Shown here: positions 22,252 through 33,320 of the stretch, piece after piece
Position numbering within the stretch: position 1 is the first letter of the stretch
Layout of the letters: every line of letters begins with the position of its first letter
Assembly (NCBI GenBank): GCA_003184365.1
Contig: NKYR01000048.1
Location: 123,018-187,017 of the forward strand
DNA: 64,000 bases
Direction of reading: 5' to 3'
DNA from: Evernia prunastri
Lineage: Eukaryota > Ascomycota > Lecanoromycetes > Lecanorales > Parmeliaceae
Notes under the pieces: generated by a model
What the model saw: the letters and a program-made list of their open reading frames with translations, nothing else
Told to the model about the DNA's origin: nothing
The model's database searches: none
Program-made: the position numbers and the translations under genes

Positions 22252-23272
22252 GCGTCTAGACACGAGCGGTCAGAGGGCCCACTCTTCATCATCGGTATCT
22301 GCCAGAGTGCCTTCGTTACTCGGTGCCACTGATGGAATTGGCGGTGATAATCGCTGGCTGCGATAGCCGGGGCATCATTGCAGATTCGGCTCTGCGTGCG
22401 TGTTGTAATTGAAGTCGTAATCCATGATCATCCCTTTAAATCGATTAAATGATGCGCGAAAAAAAAACACAGTAGTTCGGACTGAATTTCGTGGGCTTCC
22501 CGTTACGTAGGGAGCTGCTGTTCACGAGCCGAAATGTACGGGCAAGGACGCTTTACTGAGGGCACAGACTCAGATTCTTGACATTCTCATTCCTACGTCA
22601 CTATACACCAATGAAACCATAAGCGATGCTACAGCACCCACCTAACGACCAAAAGGGTAGAAAGCATGTGCGTCAAAAGCGGTCTATTCCAATTGCGAAC
22701 CCCCCCTACGCGCCGAATAACTCTCTGGTAGACTGCTTGAGGTAATTCGCGCGTGGAATACGATCACTCACTGTCAAACCGATATCGTATCCGACCCAGA
22801 TCGCGCTCAACCTACATCATGCGAACCTGACCAAGCCCGCGCCCCCCCTCCCCCCCAACGGCCGACCTCCACGCCCGGTGCAAACAGCAGCGATGCGATG
22901 CGATGCGATACGATACAATATCGTTCTCCCACCGCACGCGCGGGGGACGACGCAAGACTCGACCGACCTTGTACAAAAGCGCGCGATGCTAGAACAAAAA
23001 AAAAGAGGGGGGGGTTTCTACGTCCTTTCGATGCGCTGAAATCGACGCGAAAAGATGCAGAGCGTGTAATCTGTACCATTCACTTGGCGTGTATAGCGTG
23101 TAGCGTATAGCGTGTGTAGCGTGCAAAGGAAAGGATCTAGATAGGATCTATTGCTTACAACGCGGTCATTATCGTTGCAATGAATGGATATCCGTATATT
23201 GTGTCCTTGTTGAGTAAACTAAGGTACCGACTTCTGCAAAAGGAGGGAAGGGAGGGAGGAAGTTAGGCGATA
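22252..23272. other. intergenic with short simple-sequence runs
   Basis: No gene seen. Contains C-rich runs at about 22,840-22,860, a GATGC/GATAC run at 22,890-22,917, and GTGTAGCGTATAGC-type repeats at 23,088-23,125. The 3' end of the membrane oxygenase lies to the left and the transposon arm to the right. Confidence 0.5.
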
Positions 23273-24335
23273 TGTTGCATGCTATTGGTGGATTATCGTC
23301 GTCCATGGATAATACGGTTATCCATGGATGTTTATCTTATTCATGGTAGTGTATCATACATCTCATGGGCAAAAATTCCACCACTACCACATGATATCCA
23401 TGGACGATATATCTCATCCATGGATATTATGCTTGGGCTTTCACAATACAGCCACCGACCATCAATGCANNNNNNNNNNNNNNNNNNNNNNNNNNATGTT
23501 TATCTTATTCATGGTAGTGTATCATACATCTCATGGGCAAAAATTCCACCACTACCACATGATATCCATGGACGATATATCTCATCCATGGATATTATGC
23601 TTGGGCTTTCACAATACAGCCACCGACCATCAATGCAGCCACCTAAGCCTTGATGCAGTCATACAGCCATCATTTAAAGCTATACACACTTTTTCTGCAG
23701 TCACCTAAACAATCACATTTAACAATGTCTTCTTCGAATCGGTTTCGTGATCGAGATCGAGATACTCCGCTTATTACTACTATCAAAGAAGAAGCCTTCG
23801 AACTAAAGACGAGATACTTCGACTCTTAAAAGAAGAAGTTCTTCGAGTTCTGTTTGACACCGAGAACGATTCTCGCATTCTTCTTGTTGACGAGAATAAG
23901 AGCTCTTATTTGTATACAAATATTTAGCTAACGAATTAAGACAATATCTCAGACTGTTCAAATATCTCAACAATAACTATAAGATCTTAACGCGATTATG
24001 TACGAGATCAAGACAAGAATAAAAACAAAGATAAGCGGGAGGATAAGCGACAGCGACGAAACTTCATGGGAAGATGGGCTGCCAGCAATGGCAATGACAT
24101 GACTGACAATATCATGATGAGTGATGATAAGAAGGGGCAGAAGAAGTAGTAGACTTAGTAGCATCCATGGATAATTCAAATTATCCATGGATACCATGTG
24201 GTAGTGGTGGGATTTTTGCCCATGAGATGTATGATACACTACCATGAATAACATAATCATCCATGGATAGGTGTATTATCCATGGATGAGATATTCTATC
24301 CATGGGTAATATTATTCCATGAATGGGATGCAACA
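23273..24335. mobile_element. non-autonomous DNA transposon with long inverted arms
   Basis: The ends TGTTGCAT and ATGCAACA are perfect 8-bp inverted repeats, and GATA flanks both sides (23269-23272 and 24336-24339), giving a likely 4-bp target duplication. Inside, arms of about 150 bp are inverted copies with some mismatches. They share a core around TATTCATGGTAGTGTATCATAC and many copies of the palindrome ATCCATGGAT. The centre (about 23,700-24,130) encodes no transposase; a short broken frame begins MSSSNRFRDRDRDTPL at 23,725. About 168 bp of the apparent length is an assembly gap plus a duplicated contig end, so the real element is nearer 0.9 kb. The superfamily is not assigned. Confidence 0.8.
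23328..23637. other. assembly gap (26 N) between two identical 142-bp copies
   Basis: Bases 23328-23469 and 23496-23637 are identical over all 142 bp and are separated by 26 N. This is the pattern left when two contigs with overlapping ends are scaffolded without merging, so the duplication is probably not biological. Confidence 0.9.
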
Positions 24336-24761
24336 GATACGGGCTCGGCGCTTGCGCTTGCGGTGTTGGGTTGAAGGGAGTGGGAATACGGGTTATTTCA
24401 GATTATATAAAGCGAGGAAAAAGATTTCCGCACGCGAGGATGAATTCAGGGTTTTCTTGGTGGTCTTCTGTTTATATTATGATTATGATTATGGTTATGG
24501 CAGGAAGAATGCTATGGTCTCGCAGCTAACCGACCTTTGGTCTTACGTCGAGACAAGACGTTCAACTCGCTGGAAGTAATGCGCCTCTAAAAAGACAAGA
24601 TCCTTCCCAGAACAACCAACATGCTCGATGCTTTTCCTTACAATGCATAATTATTTAGCGTCGTCAGCTCATACATCGTGCTGAATAAAGATAGGAAAGC
24701 AGATCATCATGCGTGACACCATCGTGCTTGCACCTTCCGGACATGCCGCAATGGGACAGTC
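24336..24761. other. intergenic, nothing recognised
   Basis: Short spacer between the transposon end and the stop codon of the histidine kinase gene. Apart from a run of TATGAT repeats near 24,476-24,500, nothing was identified. Confidence 0.5.
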
Positions 24762-27700
24762 CTAAAGAGCCGCCTTCACTGATCGATCCACCAGGGTCTC
24801 GATCCGTTCCATCAGATCCGGCACCGTGAACGGCTTCGTGACAACATCATCCTGTCGACGACCAGCGATCAGCATCCGCGCACACGCGCACACGAAAAGA
24901 AAAAACACTGTCAATAAATCCTCAAGGAAAACGCACCATTCCCGCATCCATAGCGGCCTTGATCTGCGCATCCCTCGCGTTCGCCGTCGTCCCCACGATG
25001 AGCAATCGCCCCGTCATGCTGCCCTCGCGCTCCAGCTCCCGGATGCGCTTCGAGCAGGCGATGCCATCCATGACGGGCATTTCCCAGTCCATGAGAATGA
25101 CGGTGAGTTCCAGCAGCCCGGCGTCGTCTTCGTGCGGGTCCGGGGATCGCTTGTTGGACCAGAGCCGGGTTCGGGGGAGGAAGTCGATGGCTTCGCCGCC
25201 GTGGTTGGCGACGTGCACGGTGCAGCCTGCCTTGACGAGTTGCTTGGACAGGACTTTTTGGTTGAGTATGTTGTCTTCCACGAGGAGGATGTGTAAGGCG
25301 TTGCGGTGGGAAGAGGATTTGCGAGAGGGCGGATCGAGGTTGTTGGGTGTGGGAGAACGCGGTTGCAGCGCGGGCTGCCTGTCACGCAAGGGTAAGCCAG
25401 TAGGTTGTAAGGGATCCGGTTCCGGTGAGACTATGATTCTAGAGGCCATGATGTAGAACACAAAGCAACCTTCGCAACGATACGTCAGCGGTTTGTGCCG
25501 GCTCATAGTGCGAGAGGAGCCAATCTTACTCCCTTCACCAGGCATGGATCTCGCCCCAATCAGGCCTCCATGCATCTCGGTAAGCTCCCGTGAAATGAAG
25601 AGCCCTAGTCCAGAGCCACCGTACTACAGCATACTTAGCTGACGATCTAACTCAAATAGAAGAGCGTACCTTGATGTGGGTTTTAATATTGGCCTGTGTG
25701 AAGCGCTTGAATAGGCGCGTCATTTCCTCTTCCTTGATCCCTTTGCCTGTATCTTTCACTGAAAAGCTGATATATACCAGCCCTCCATGGTCGCTCACGG
25801 CAGACGCTGCGAGGTTCCGTCTTTTGAGCTTCGACGGAAACAATTGGTGACCTGCTTCCGGATCGGACGAAGGCTCAATGGCGGAAGCGGCAACGCTAAT
25901 GCTGATTTCCCTCCTCGGCGCATTTTTGGTGAACTTGATCGCATTTGTCAAGAGATTGATAAGAATTTGTCGGATTCGAGATGGGTCACAGTAGACATGT
26001 CTAGCGTGTAATTTGTCAAAGGACGGATCATAGTCCAAAGCAAGTTCGATCTTGCAGGCTTCAAGCTCGGCCTCGAACATTTTGACCGTGTCTCGCATGA
26101 TTTTCGAGGTGTCGGCAGCAACGAGAGCTAACGGGAGCATGCCAGACTCGAGTTTTGAGATTGTCAAGATGTCATCAACAATGCGGTGTTGGTGTGCCGT
26201 AAGTGAGACAATCGTTTGCGCCGAATCAACGATCTCTTCGAGCAGTGCATTGACATGTATGCCCGTCTCTACATTACCTCTATCTCGTATGGATGTCAGG
26301 ATAGAGTCCGCACACTGCACGACTGCACTCAAAGGGTTTCTGATCTCGTGGCTAACACGCGCACAAGTCAGGCTCCAGTACTCAGTGAATCTTTCTAATC
26401 ACTTGCCTGGTAATATCCACGAACTTTTCTTGCTGCGTTTTAGCCTCCTGCGCTACCCTGGCCGCATTAGCCTGGACCGACTCTGCCCATTTGAGCTGGC
26501 TTATGTCAGTGACACAGCCCATTACACCCTTCACAGCAGAATTTTCCAAGACAGGAAGCACATTGCTCAAAACCCAAGCGTGTTCTGGTGTTAGTGGCTT
26601 CTCTGTATCATCCACTGCTGGCGGTGACCAAGTGCGTTTCATACGTAATTGCGAGGAGCTTGAGCTCTTTTGTAGGCGCGCCCTCTCCCACTCGGCGACT
26701 GCATCTTTTCGATCTGACAATGCTTATATTAGAATCTAAGCTATAGTAGGAGGCTCGAAGCGGTCGTACCGTCTTCCAGAAAACAGTCCAGGAATGAGAG
26801 CTCGTAATTCTCTGTGGGTCAAGTCAATCTAGTTCGTTGAGGCATGGCAGGTTCGACCTACCTTCCGGCTTCGTCGAAAGACCAGTTACCTCATAGACTG
26901 TATAAATCGTTAGATAGGCTGAAAATTACCAAATCGATGCTGGGAATGAGGCATACACTTCGCATTGGCCCATGTCACAACGCCATTTGCATTGAGATTG
27001 AACATGCCTACAGGCGCAAGTTCAGCCATCTCACGTACGAACTTCTCAGTTTCGGATAATTCCTTCGACAGTTGAAGCTCCCTAGCCCGCATCTCGACAA
27101 ATCCAATGCTCGTCTTCAGAGACGTGGAGATTATAAGTGTCAAGTCCTTCACAAATTGTTGATAGTCTTTGTCGTACGCTCGCCGAGGATTTAATCCAAG
27201 GGCCAGGAACGCAATAGCCTCGGGTCCATTTGGGAACGGTAGGACAATGATTGTGGTTGATGGGGTTCCAAAGCCCCGCCATTCCATATCCTCGCCCAGG
27301 AAGGATGGAAGCTTTTCAACAACCACAATTCCGTCTTTCACTCTCGCTTCCCGAAAGTAAGGGTTAAATCCGTCTGCGTGTTCGTGTAATTCCACCTCGG
27401 CAGGTGCGGCTGGATGGCCTGGGCGGATGCCGATCGAAGCTTCTAGTCGCAAAACACAGCGCTTGGTCTGGAGATCGTCCTCTGCACTATACAGAATAGC
27501 CATGGGAATATCTCTCTCTAGTGTTTCAAGCGCTTGGCGTATATGCTGCCACACGGACATTTTGCTAAAGTCCGGTGTTGCCGCGATTTTGTTAAGCATG
27601 CTGGATCTTCGGTCCGTCAATTTCTGCCTTGTAATCTCGTATACCTAAATGGTGTTTATCAGTCGAATACTCCATGTCTTCGCAAGACGAACGGCTTGCA

Positions 27701-28788
27701 AAGCACGATTGCGCAGCACTCAAGTCACTACAGGATCATGATGCGCATGGAAACTGGGAACATCAGAAAGAGAAATCGAACACATCTGCGAAACATTAGA
27801 CCACTTGAACCTGACTGTTCTTACTGAATTGTAAAAGCCTTCGATGAGCCCGGCTTCTCCTCTCAGCGGAATAACCGCCACATCAAAATACGTCCTACGG
27901 GTCACGCTATAAGTACATTTCGGATCCTCACCGTGAAGAGTGACTTACTCTTCCAGATACCCATCTCTTTCCAAAGCAAGTTCCATTGTGGGTATGTGCG
28001 CTGCGACTCCGGTATGCTCGGCGTTTTCGAATATGTGCTGGATCGCTCCCCAAGTCGAAGAAAAAGCAACCCGATAAGGACAGCCCATCAACATTGGATG
28101 GATTTGTGAAACCAGCGGCACGAAAGACTCATTGTAAATTGCGATCTTTTCAAGGCCCCTATCTATCGATTAGGTGCATGGGTTTGAAGAGGCAGCTGGA
28201 CAGGTACCAGTAGATGCAAGCTGCACGTGGATCCGTGAACAGTTTTTTGGTCATCAATTGTAGCGTAACTGACCAGGTCCTTAGTGGCCCAAGAGGTGTT
28301 GCTGCCCAGTCATAATTTCGAAAGAACTGAACGTGGTCCGTTAATGGCGCGAGGTGATCCGTCCAGTCGCCGTTTGGTCTCAATACAGGGTCGCCCGAAA
28401 TCCCCGGCTCCGAGGCAAACGAGTGTTGTTCCCTCTCCTCTTCGTCCATTAACGATGGTTTTGGGGCTAGTTGAAACGGATCGTTGTCAGGGACGGGAGA
28501 TTCCATGGTCATACGATTTGGATCCGTGAGACCATCATGCACTGGTGAAGATGAGGTTGAGGTGGTCGGTGGGCTCAGCCTCCAAGTTTTGGAAGGCGCG
28601 TGGAACTGCACTTCCAGCGGCTTGCTGTTAGGAGTCGAACTGTCGACTACATGTATGCCGAGTATTGCTTCGCCGTTCTGACCGTACGTTTTCGTGACGC
28701 CCAATCCACCCAAGATTCGATCTACATCTTCTGTAGATAGCCCAGGAAATGACGGGAACTGTGGGTCGGGTACTGTTGCCTTGACCAT
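24762..28788 (-). CDS. hybrid histidine kinase (PAS - HisKA - HATPase - receiver)
   Basis: Eleven exons join in frame to 1,123 residues: 28788-28208, 28158-27949, 27906-27825, 27644-26930, 26897-26862, 26811-26770, 26713-26407, 26351-25670, 25623-25530, 25469-24937, 24851-24762. In order: a disordered N-terminus, a PAS-like region seen in fungal kinases (WAATPLGPLRTW), a GAF-like stretch, a second PAS (VVTWANAKC), then the H-box SHEIRNPLSA with the phosphorylated His at 26348-26350. The N-box CDPSRIRQILINLLTNAIKF, the G1 box DTGKG and the G2 box GGSGLGLFIS follow, and a receiver with LLVEDN, LMDWEMPVMDG (phospho-Asp) and TKPF ends the protein. No N-terminal signal or membrane segment was seen, so a cytosolic sensor is likely, feeding a phosphorelay through an HPt protein. 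Intron 26352-26406 is GC-AG. The signal sensed is unknown. Confidence 0.9.
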
Positions 28789-29726
28789 GGCTAGAAGAGG
28801 GCGGAAGGTTGGAAGATGGCTTCATTGACGATAGGTGTGACGTGTCGAATGAAGCATTGTATTTATATGGACTTTATGTGACTTCGGTGTAGACAGAAGG
28901 TAGAGATTTGAATCGACCTTTCGATTGTTATTTCGGAGCGGTATGATAATACTGTTTTAGGTAAGGTAAGAGAAAGTAAGTTGAACTTGATGATCATGGA
29001 CATCTAGCACGATTAGCCAAAAAGCCATCCATGACGATACCACCGAGGCACGCGCCGGGGTTTTCTTTTTTCCGTTCCGCGATCTTGGATGACATCAGCG
29101 CCAAGACATTCCTTCGAGCCCGGGCCTCGCAAGGCTGAGGTTGTCGATCACGACTCTGTACGCATTATGGAATGAGGAAAAAGAACCTTTGGCGAAAATT
29201 GTCTATTCATTAGGTATCCGTATCCTTCCATTGTAGTACGCATTTCGAGAAATCGACATACGTTACAAACAACCTGTCACTCTACCGCTAGATTTCCAGC
29301 GCTACAATACCTAAAGCTCAAGCACGCGACTGGCGACAATTAGAGTACCCCCACGCCGAAGTCCTGACGAACCGAGTACCTTCTGACAATTGCAGGGCGT
29401 CAAAGGAACTGTGATCGTCGTTCTTGTAAAATCCGAACGTCAACCCCCTTCCCTCTTCCCCCTTCCCCCCTCCCCCTTCATAGCACCGTGCCCTTCCCAT
29501 TGCCACGCCGGCACCCAGGTGTGTTCCACCCGGTGTTGTTCAGCATCTTGCAAGCACCCCAACATCGAACTGGCCCAAGCGGGATCCTGCGCGAAGGGCA
29601 CCACTTGCGCATCGCTACTCTCGGCGCTGCCCTGTTTGAATCCCCTAAAGTATTGTCTGACCCCGGCGAACGGGAGACTAGCGGCGCCGCTCGCAAGTAA
29701 AAGGGGCGTTCCACTGAATTCTGCTT
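28789..29726. other. intergenic, nothing recognised
   Basis: Promoter side of the histidine kinase gene. A pyrimidine-rich stretch lies at 29,440-29,480. No gene or repeat is supported. Confidence 0.5.
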
Positions 29727-30141
29727 CATCGTTTGGGTGGGTTGGCTCCACTTCCAAGTAGTACTTTGATTACCTCGGACGGTTTTGCCTTGGTGGCCAC
29801 CATTATCGGGGTATAGTCACGGTGGTCCCGGGCGTTGATGTCGGAACTGTACCCTAACAGAAGGCGAATAGATTCTACCTTGCACAATTCGGCGGCTAAC
29901 GATAAAGGTGTATGACTGTCCAGCTCTCCGCCACTAACCTCAGTTTCGGGTTGCTACCGAAGCAGGTACTCTTGTATTTCAGTCTCGCCCCTTGCTCCAG
30001 CCATGTAGCGGTGTCCAGCCAGGAGAGTCAACCGCAGCAATGTTGTTCCGATGATTCTTGAAGTGAACCACAGCGGTAAGGATACCACAGCGTACAACTA
30101 CATGAAGCTCACTCTCACCTTCACCTTCCTGGCGGGGTAGA
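29727..30141 (-). pseudogene. degenerate ankyrin tail following the HET gene
   Basis: Immediately downstream of the HET-type stop, minus-strand frames encode ankyrin-like units but are not continuous. The first part (to about 30,000) includes DSPGWTPLH. A +1 shift then leads to a frame with TPLSLAAELCKVESIRLLLG and DYTPIMVATKAKPSEVIKVL, which also has an in-frame TAG at 29954-29956 and ends at 29727. No plausible introns bridge the breaks. The likely reading is that the HET protein once carried a C-terminal ankyrin array that is now frameshifted. Confidence 0.65.
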
Positions 30142-31725
30142 TCAGCCGGTCGGCTTCCCTCCTTCTGCGCATGCCAGCAGGTTCTCGAAGTTTTCATCCA
30201 AAGCGTTACCGTGACGAAGGAGGACAGTACGTTTGCTCTCCGAATACTGGCTCCTGCCAGTGATTATCGCTGCGCAAAAGATAGCTACCTCGAACCCATC
30301 ATATGAGTCAGCCTCGGCAGCTTCGACTAATATCGCAGTCCTGGCCCATTCTCCGCGCGCAGCGCTTGAGGGCTGTGCAGAAAAAACGTAACAATTTCCC
30401 CGACCAACCGCGGTCTCAAAGGCTTTACATACTTTTTCATCTTCGGTCGGCGCACATATACATTGCATGAAATTGTCGCCTTCGCAACGTACATTGAGAT
30501 TGAACACGAATCTCCCACCATTCCTGAAGGTCTTCAGCACTTTGGTGACGTTGACAGTATACCATTCTCCACGGATCCCCCGGCCTTCCCACTCCATTGG
30601 CTCAGTGACGTAGCCTTCAAGCCCATGGAAGTACGTAGGAGCCCAGCAGGGTTCAATGCTCAAACGAGGAGCACCATAGTAGCATGCAATTCGAGTAGCG
30701 TGTCGCTTGTTGGCTTGGTAGATCTTTTGCATGCCTTGCTCTCGAGTCATTCCATACTCCCATTTGAGTCCAAGAACAGGGAAGAAAGCTCTGGCGCAAT
30801 CGATATCTTGACCAGACTTTCTGGTCCTACTTGCCAAGACGATATCTGGAATCGAGAGACCCGCCTCTTCGTTTTTCTCCATGATAGCCAGCCGCAGCAA
30901 TAGCCTGTGGAAGCGATGGTAGTTCTTGTCTGCAGGGGCTTTGATCACGGAAACGATCGATTTAAAGCTATAGGTCGCAGTGGCAGTAAGTACTACGGCG
31001 TTGGTTGCAAGCTTGATCTCTTGAAACGTCCAGACCCTAGTCCCCCAGTGCCCGCAGGTCAGTCCTACTGCCACGTCAACTGCATCTTCCGGATGTAGCT
31101 GTAGTACCAAAGCATCTATGATGATTACAATATTGGCCTGAGTGTATATCTGTGGCAGATTGTTTATGATGTCAATGGTAAGCTCTTCGTCTTCGGGCGT
31201 CGATGTTGGTCCTCCTCCTGCAGGAATCGCAAGCACATCTGCCCACACCCAAGCTGCACTGATCTGCCTTGTCTTGAGTAGGTCGAATATTGCTTTGAAC
31301 TTATGTTCTTCGACAGCATCATACACGTTGTTGCGTTGAAGACCTTCAATCCACACGTGCGAAAGAGCAACGTATCCTGATTTTCTGAGTGACCACTCGC
31401 CAGCCTCGTTGACACATAATGCCGCCTTGTCACGGACTGACAACTCCATCATCGTTCGTGGGGGCGAGATCCATTTGACTGTGGTGTCTGACCAAAGACT
31501 CGGCCACCAATTTTTGAAATCTATGAATTCAGTGGACCGGGATATATAAGGGTTGCGGAAGTAACAATAGTCGCGAGAAGGTCTCTTAATCCTTTTGAGG
31601 ATTGCGGCAAGGTCATTCAGTTCCCAGTTACGGAGCTCACTGATGGCGATAGGCCTTGCAACATCGTGATCAATACCGTGGCGTGTCAGAAGCTCATAGA
31701 CAGGGTACCAGGAAGAAGGTGGCAT
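30142..31725 (-). CDS. HET-domain-like (heterokaryon incompatibility) protein A
   Basis: Uninterrupted frame of 527 residues from the ATG at 31725. HET-domain hallmarks appear in order: GYVALSHVW (about residue 117), WVWADVLAIP, an IINNLPQIYTQANIVIIIDA block, and RVWTFQEIKLA. They are divergent from the classical consensus (SYxWG, DxLCIDQ, RxWTLQE). HET proteins trigger cell death on contact with genetically different partners. The gene lies head-to-head with a paralogue at 32010, 284 bp away, and its 3' side runs into a frameshifted ankyrin tail, so the present stop may be a truncation. Confidence 0.75.
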   Translation of the reverse strand: MPPSSWYPVYELLTRHGIDHDVARPIAISELRNWELNDLAAILKRIKRPSRDYCYFRNPYISRSTEFIDFKNWWPSLWSDTTVKWISPPRTMMELSVRDKAALCVNEAGEWSLRKSGYVALSHVWIEGLQRNNVYDAVEEHKFKAIFDLLKTRQISAAWVWADVLAIPAGGGPTSTPEDEELTIDIINNLPQIYTQANIVIIIDALVLQLHPEDAVDVAVGLTCGHWGTRVWTFQEIKLATNAVVLTATATYSFKSIVSVIKAPADKNYHRFHRLLLRLAIMEKNEEAGLSIPDIVLASRTRKSGQDIDCARAFFPVLGLKWEYGMTREQGMQKIYQANKRHATRIACYYGAPRLSIEPCWAPTYFHGLEGYVTEPMEWEGRGIRGEWYTVNVTKVLKTFRNGGRFVFNLNVRCEGDNFMQCICAPTEDEKVCKAFETAVGRGNCYVFSAQPSSAARGEWARTAILVEAAEADSYDGFEVAIFCAAIITGRSQYSESKRTVLLRHGNALDENFENLLACAEGGKPTG

Positions 31726-32009
31726 GTTTTGGCCGTCCGTAAAGAAGTATGGACAAGGAAATCATATTTGGTCAAATAGATCTGAGGGATTCAATTTGGC
31801 CCCAAGTAAACCTGGCGGAAACGCGGAGAAATCCTTGGCGGGCCTTGGCGCGCATCCGCGGTGTCCGAAGATCGCGCCCGCTCTCCTCAGGAGTATTTAC
31901 CCCATCCCATGACCAGCTTCCCTCAGATTCCTGCCTACAGTGTAGCTCTTGTGCCCGATTGCTAGAGATCCTTGTCCGGCGTTCGAGGCGACAACCTTGA
32001 TCTCCGAAC
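31726..32009. promoter_or_regulatory. 284-bp bidirectional promoter between two HET-like genes
   Basis: The start codons of the two divergent HET-like genes are only 284 bp apart, so both core promoters must lie here. No specific element is recognised. Confidence 0.5.
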
Positions 32010-33320
32010 ATGTCCGATGCCACTCCCAACACAGAGGCCATCGCAAGACTCATCAAAAGCCGTGAACCCTATTACCCCGATATTGCAGATCGCGTCTCGA
32101 AGGATGAGCTCAAGTTATGGACAGTCGAGGAGGTGGAAGGAGTCTTGGAGCAACTTGCGCCCAGGATGAAGAAAGCGGGATCTAGTGAGCCTTGTGGACC
32201 AGAATTCAACGTTCACAGCTCGCTGTTCAAATGGATGCGAATCCCTGTCTGGAGTATGTTCGCCATCGGTAACGGCATTCTCGTTCCCATGCAAGTCTAT
32301 GCTGTCCTCTATCTGCTCCTTCATCGGAGGTTCAAGGCCATATGGAAGGAATTGCCTGTTCCAACTATCTTACTTTTCAACTGGTCGAGCAGTATGTTTA
32401 GTTACGTCAAAGCGCCTCCAAAGTTGCTACGTAAATCTGTCCAACAGCAAGCCGCTCTTTGTGTGAATAGGGTAGGGAAGTTCGCGATCAAGAACGACGG
32501 TTACGCGGTACTCTCGCATGTTTGGGCTGAGACATGCGGCTGGACTACTCGAACAGGCTGGGGACCAGTGCAGCCTGAGGTGCGCAAAAACGGCATATAC
32601 TATGACCACTTCCTCAAATTCTTTGACCGTTGTGACGCTGAGTGGCTGTGGGTTGATTTACTTGCTATGCCGGAGGTATTTGATGACATGACTTCGTCCC
32701 AAAAGTCAGAGATCGAAGAACTTCGCACAGGTGTCATCAACAGTTTGCGCAATATCTATACTCTCGCGGACAAGGTCGTCATCCTGGATAGTCTTCTCCT
32801 TCGATTACGGTCTGGAAGTATGATCGACGCGGCCGTCATACTTTGCTTAGGCTTGTGGTCTCGACGGCTGTGGCCCTTCACAGAGATCAGACTAGCCAAG
32901 CGTGTTATTTTGAAGACGGAGGACTCATCTTTCGATTTAGACAGCATCCTGGATTTCCTCTACAAGGACGTCGGAAATCAAGATCACCGCTACTTCAATT
33001 TGTTCAATCGTCTCATGTACTTACGGCCGGTGCCCGCGGGCCAGCGGCGCTGGATCTACCACCCACTGAGACCGGATGCAGGGAGTCCAAATCTGTTTGT
33101 GGACATATACAGTGGTACGATTAACCGAAATTGTGACGTCGAAATCGATCATGCGAGAGCACTCTATCCTCTCTTGAACCTTCAGTGGCAGACCGGCTGG
33201 ACATTGCAACAGGGTTTCAGGCACATTGCCGAGTCTTTCCCAGATGAAAAAGATATACTAATTAAGTATTGCGAGCCCAGAGGAATCTCTCTCTCATGGT
33301 CATTTAGTGATCATACTTAG
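32010..33320 (+). CDS. HET-domain-like protein B, probably truncated
   Basis: Frame of 436 residues from the ATG at 32010. Collinear with protein A: GYAVLSHVWAE, WLWVDLLAMP, VINSLRNIYTLADKVVILDS, RRLWPFTEIRLAKR, then HARALYPLLNLQWQTGWT. An extra hydrophobic region (about residues 70-135) may span a membrane. The TAG at 33318-33320 falls well before the end of the homology with protein A. The same frame stays open for another 43 codons with coding-like sequence (VVWWTLQDSDPKELQKKLYS). The stop is therefore likely premature or edited. Function by family: self/non-self recognition. Confidence 0.7.
   Translation: MSDATPNTEAIARLIKSREPYYPDIADRVSKDELKLWTVEEVEGVLEQLAPRMKKAGSSEPCGPEFNVHSSLFKWMRIPVWSMFAIGNGILVPMQVYAVLYLLLHRRFKAIWKELPVPTILLFNWSSSMFSYVKAPPKLLRKSVQQQAALCVNRVGKFAIKNDGYAVLSHVWAETCGWTTRTGWGPVQPEVRKNGIYYDHFLKFFDRCDAEWLWVDLLAMPEVFDDMTSSQKSEIEELRTGVINSLRNIYTLADKVVILDSLLLRLRSGSMIDAAVILCLGLWSRRLWPFTEIRLAKRVILKTEDSSFDLDSILDFLYKDVGNQDHRYFNLFNRLMYLRPVPAGQRRWIYHPLRPDAGSPNLFVDIYSGTINRNCDVEIDHARALYPLLNLQWQTGWTLQQGFRHIAESFPDEKDILIKYCEPRGISLSWSFSDHT

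Noticed and set aside
23328..23637. Tandem duplication inside the transposon as a biological feature
   Set aside because: Perfect identity bounded by N indicates unmerged contig ends.
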